From Thermochaetoides thermophila DSM 1495 (Eukaryota; Ascomycota; Sordariomycetes; Sordariales; Chaetomiaceae), in contig NW_006383032.1 in NCBI RefSeq assembly GCF_000221225.1, positions 4,695,213 to 4,759,212 of the forward strand: a stretch of 64,000 bases of DNA, read 5' to 3'. Of the stretch, positions 59,915 through 64,000 are shown piece after piece. Every line of letters begins with the position of its first letter. Position 1 is the first letter of the stretch. A program made the translations under genes and the position numbers. The notes below the pieces were generated by a model. The model did not search any database. It saw nothing but the letters and a program-made list of their open reading frames with translations, and had not been told where the DNA came from.

Positions 59915-61663
59915 AAGTGTTCCGCGCATAAAGTAGAGCAGGTATGGTGTGTGGGTGTCTGGCGACAGTGGCAGATTGGTTGGCAAATAACGCAAGAGAG
60001 TTGAATGTTGGATAGAAAGACTAAAGTTAACAAGTAGTGATCACGGTATCTATTATTGATTCCGTTACCCCAAGGCGCTGAGGGCGTTGAACCTTAAAGA
60101 TCCTGGAACGCATGGAAGTTTTCATTACTTCCGACCTTGTTGACGAGGAACAGCCATTCTCTGTCTCATGGAATGCCATGACGTTCCATGGGATAAACCC
60201 CTCACACCATTATTCTAGATGCGTACCTCCGTATCTATCAGCCTTTACCTACCGGACGCACCTTCACATTATTTGGAGAGACCCTGGAAGTTCTGGGATG
60301 CATTGCATGCTTCCTGACAGCAATACTTGCCACATTGATATTACTGACTTTATTCTCATTTAAGTCATCAGGGCATAAGTGGTTAAGAGGTAGATGTTGC
60401 CTGGACCTTACACACTCCTGAGCCAAGAACGGCTGTTGACGATATTACGGTTTGCTCGTGTCGAGAACTCCCTGGAGTACAGGGGTATGTACTGTCCAAG
60501 TATTGTAGTGCGGTGCCAAAGTGTTTTCCCCGGTTCAGGAACCCGCGTATGTTACATCAGAGATGAAAGAAACGTCAACACATTTGAATTTGTGAAATTC
60601 GGGAAAAAAAAGAGAATAGATCAGGGCTCAAATACGGAGAAGGGAAAGTTAAATCGTATGGCGTCCGATGATGTTTACGCTCTGAGATTTTGAGGTGTAA
60701 TGGGCTGCCAAGTCCTTGTTTGACGGTGGTTTCTAAAAATGTACCCTGCACATCACAGTATTTGTGTTAAGATCCTGTAGTGGTAATAACTGGGCAGCCA
60801 CTAGCAAGGTCTGGATACTCTGGCGGCGATTCAACGCAATGCATAGAGTGATGCAAGGGAAGAATACGCTTCGGAGCATCGAAGGGGACATTGTAATTCA
60901 ATATAGCGGCATGTCCGCCGCATTTTTCTTTTGAAAACCAATTGAATTGATGATTGACGTGGAAAGTTTTCAGGGAGGAAGGCTGAGGGAGGTGTTGGTG
61001 AGATGTCGTCTTAACCACTGCCCAAAAATCCAATGGTGGCGGGCAGGCTCCAAGGGCCCTGTTAGACCCAGGAGCAGCCTACAGTTGACCGCTTGTTTAA
61101 TTGTTACTGCGAAACTTGGACAGGGGTTCTGGTCAGCCTTATACTATAAGCCACAGTTTTCTTGCACAAGATCACCGAATTTGGGTCAAAAACTAGTTGG
61201 CATGATCAAGCAATGAATTATCTATCCATTGATACCACTTTTTTGTGCTGAAAACGGCTGCTTGGTGGTTGAGTCGCGAAGTCGTTGGGCAAACCTTGGT
61301 CCAGAAGTATTGTGGCTAACGAACACATTAAGAGAGTATCGTATATTCAGGCTCCCTTAGGGGATTCAAATTGCCCAAAGCAAGGGATCCTCTTTGGCTT
61401 GGCGTCGATCATCGTACTCGCAGATACCGGGGTGAGACCCCAGCTGCAAACTCCCTGTGTCTTGACCCAACCCGAGCTTTGAATATGAGATCCTGGCTGC
61501 ATTGTCCAGATGTCCAAGTTCTTTTCAGCACCTAGATAAGGGGCTCTGTCTCTTTCAGACTCACCACCTTCGCTCGTTGAGACTGCTCCTGTCGTTGATT
61601 GCCACGGTCGCTCGCTGTTCCTCACCTGAGTCATTCCTTTGCTACTGACGATACTCGAAGAAG
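59915..61663. other. 1.7 kb intergenic stretch
   Basis: Between the Rog1-like stop codon and the surface-protein start, both on the plus strand. Only short open frames without domains (for example 60112-60363 and 60394-60693). It should contain the promoter of the next gene and possibly an unrecognised leader exon encoding a signal peptide. Confidence 0.4.
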
Positions 61664-63455
61664 ATGCTCGAACTCTCAACCTTTAACTCTTACAATCCCT
61701 CCTGTACAATAGACCCCTTCCTCAGCCATGTGGTGGGTTGGGTCAACAATGATCCCGCTGAACAATATGCCTCTTGCACGTCTTTGTACGGCTTTCCTGT
61801 TGTTTCCACGGAGACGCCGGAGGTCAACGTTGTCTTCGAAACAATCACTACTACCGTCTCGGACACGACTATCGTTGTTGAGCTTACGACGACCGAGACA
61901 ACCGTGGCGGAAACGTCCACTTCTTATGAAACTCTGCTTCAAACCCTGACGGTTTATACAGCTACAGTCACCTCCACAGCTCCACATTCATATGTCACCA
62001 CGGTGCCATGGAACGGCGGTGCTGTTGTGAAGAGAGGTGAGACTGTGCCTGAGCAGAGGCTGAAGAGGAAAAGACGGCGGGGTTGCCTTAGACCAACGCC
62101 AACTGCTTCCTCTCCGTTCACAGCTTCAGCCGGTAGTTCCCCCAGCTTGATTAACCTCACTTCGTCGTCCATCTCAGTGTCTCACGCTGGAACGGCTCCT
62201 TATTGGACCAACTCGACCTCCTCGACGTATCCCACTGGCACGCTCTCTCACTGGACCAATTCTGCTGCCAGCTCCATACCAACTTATGCCACTCAAAACG
62301 TGCCGTACTGGACTAATTCAACCTCCTCGACATATCCCACTGGCACGTTCTCACATTGGGCCACTTCTGCTACCAGCTCCATCCCAACCTATGTCACTCA
62401 AGAATCGCCGTACTGGACCAACTCAACCTTCTTGACGCATCCCGCTGGCACGTCCACCCAGTGGTCCCCTTCGGCGTCCAACTCCCTCTCAACTTCCATC
62501 GCTCGAAATACGCTATACTGGATCAATTCGACTTCTACAACCTCGTCTCCTCCGATCGGAACCGTTGCATACTGGACTGCGTCAGCTTCTTTCTCTGATT
62601 CAACCAGGTCTTCCTCCTATTCGACTGAGTATTCTTCTTCCTATCCTACCGAGTTTTCTTTCTCGTCCGACGTCCCAAAGACTTTTACTGAGTCCTTTCC
62701 GTTGTCAAATGCTTTCGAATCCTCATCCAAGGTACCTGCGACCACAGTCGCTTTGACAGATTCCCCTGAGTATTATTCTGCATGTTCGTGCATCAACGCC
62801 GTTGAAAGCACCTCCTGGGTCACTGCCCCTACCTTTACATCGACTTCTACAGTCTATGAGACTGTCTATACAACCGCTACCGCAACTTCGACTTCCGCTG
62901 TCACTGTGTTCGTCACCACTACAATTATCCAGCCGATGACAACAACATTGTCCATTGATGTCTATGCAGACACTCCTACCACAACGACGACTACCGTGTG
63001 GTCGACCATTTACTCGGCCAGCCCTACTCAGACTGCTGGCCTCACCGAAGTCGCTGAAGGGCAAATACGTTCAGCTGGACTACTCCCTTAATATCCTCAC
63101 TTGGCGCCTCACGAAGTCCGCCGAGTTGGCATCATCCAGGAAGCTCATTGTTTCAACTGATGAGAGCACACAGCCACGCTTATTGGGCTCCAGTGAAAGC
63201 AAGCTGTGGGTGGACTCCGGCAACAGCATCCGCCAACTCTGCTGGGCATCTGATTCGAGCGCGTCCAAGAAGGGCTATCGTGCTGTTTCCTGCCGTGCTG
63301 ACGCTTCGACGGGCGCCCTGTCGTGCAATGTGCCTAGTCTTGGATGGAAGCGCATGATGCAATGCAATGACTACGTTTATATGATTTCGAACTCGTATAA
63401 GGTGCCCTCTAATTGCAATGAGATTGAAGTTAAGATCAACCCTTGGTTTTCTTGA
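61664..63455 (+). CDS. Ser/Thr-rich cell-surface type protein with 35-aa repeats, apparent frameshift
   Basis: Looks like a secreted or wall-associated fungal protein; no named family recognised. The first frame runs 61664-63091. It has an N-terminal Cys-containing segment (PSCTIDPFLSHVVGWVNN), a Thr/Val-rich stretch with many ETxTTT motifs, and a basic cluster (KRKRRRGC) that could be a processing site. Then come tandem 35-residue repeats beginning PYWTNSTSSTYP, a Ser/Thr stalk and a CSCINAV motif. The domain that should follow is in another frame, ending at 63455: GKYVQLDYSLNILTWRL, then a Cys-containing region with SESKLWVDSG and GYRAVSCRADASTGALSC. The switch falls at the GGG at 63059-63061, where one extra base would explain it. 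No plausible intron joins the frames. No signal peptide is visible at the chosen start, so an upstream exon may be missing. The gene may be intact with an assembly error, or a recent pseudogene. Confidence 0.6.
62198..62602 (+). repeat. 105-bp tandem repeat in surface-protein gene
   Basis: Units begin at 62198, 62303 and 62408 with exact 105-base spacing, each coding for 35 residues starting PYWTNST. A fourth, diverged and shorter unit starts at 62513 (LYWINST). Units 1 and 2 are the closest. This is typical of adhesin-like or wall proteins whose copy number changes by recombination. Confidence 0.85.
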
Positions 63456-64000
63456 AGAGAAATGGAGGGTAGAATGATGATTATATGTTTGATCCGCTTC
63501 AAGGTCAAGAATGGACATGCCGTATTGCAGCTCTCTTTGACAGAAACTCATTACCACAAGTTTAAGATGTAGCCACTAACTTCTCGTTATGGCAAACTTG
63601 TCGGTTCTGCTTGTCTGATGGGCAGTTAATCAGTTCATAATAAGATATAGCAATTATAATAAATGAGTGAGTAATATGGAATTCAAGTACAGACCTGTTC
63701 CTGTCAAACCCTTCATTGTGGCTTTGATTCCGACAATTTCTTACTACCTACCATGTTCGTGTTCCCAGCCCTTGCATCGACATATAGTTAACTAGGTGCA
63801 TATCTAGGCCAGGATATCGAAAGTAGTTAAGGGCCTTATGCCGGAAAGCTAGAAGCTGGGGTCCGGACGGGTCGTGGCCCTGCCTTATAGAAGGGTGCTC
63901 GGAACGCTATGGACGAAGCAAAGCCTGCATGTTTCTCTCCGATTAGGCAGTGACTATTGTGCCTCAGAGGACAATGTGCCATGATATCTTCTGATCTCTC
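63456..64000. other. 3' flanking region at the right edge
   Basis: About 545 bases after the last stop codon. AT-rich near 63640-63680, consistent with a 3' untranslated region and polyadenylation zone. No further gene is visible before the window ends. Confidence 0.4.

Overview
The window is nuclear DNA of a filamentous ascomycete (Pezizomycotina; the gene complement and compact introns suggest a Sordariomycete, but the genus cannot be fixed from sequence alone). Evidence is split genes with 45-190 nt introns that begin GTAAGT/GTATGT-like, carry CTAAC/CTGAC-like branch sites and end in AG, plus fungus-specific orthologues (Csf1, Stu1, Fyv7, Sec5, Rog1, a LIM-RhoGAP). All genes look chromosomal. 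I see no phage, CRISPR, rRNA or convincing tRNA, and no intact transposon.

Layout, left to right (strand): vacuolar Ca2+/H+ exchanger (+); giant Csf1 bridge-like lipid-transfer protein of about 3237 aa (-); TMEM184/Hfl1-type vacuolar membrane protein (+); elongation factor 2 (+); Atos/FAM214-family protein with polyHis and polyQ tracts (-); Fyv7 rRNA-processing protein (+); LIM-LIM-RhoGAP protein (-); a 3.8 kb stretch without a supportable gene; Stu1/CLASP (-); basic-secretory-protein-like metallopeptidase (+); fungal N-terminally anchored membrane protein of unknown function (-); a 2.2 kb gap; a two-exon gene for a 69-aa protein (-); a 3.6 kb gap; mitochondrial NAD-isocitrate dehydrogenase subunit 2 (-); exocyst subunit Sec5 (+); transcription factor with a BED-like finger and an internal Zn2Cys6-like cluster (-); Rog1-type DUF676 lipase (+); a 1.7 kb gap; a Ser/Thr-rich cell-surface type protein with 35-residue tandem repeats and an apparent frameshift (+).

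Most genes are housekeeping: translation and ribosome assembly (EF2, Fyv7), TCA cycle (Idh2), membrane traffic and lipid handling (Csf1, Sec5, Hfl1-like, Rog1-like), cytoskeleton and polarity (Stu1, RhoGAP), and calcium homeostasis. They are not an operon or an obvious metabolic cluster. Several pairs are divergent and share an upstream region: csf1/hfl1-like, Atos/fyv7, stu1/BSP peptidase, idh2/sec5, and transcription factor/rog1-like.

Exon joins were worked out by hand from splice signals and reading phase. Every multi-exon model given has a total coding length divisible by three, which supports the joins but does not prove them. The points most worth a second look are the frameshifted surface protein at the right end, the 69-aa gene, the two-finger transcription factor, and several very small exons (8, 10 and 18 nt).
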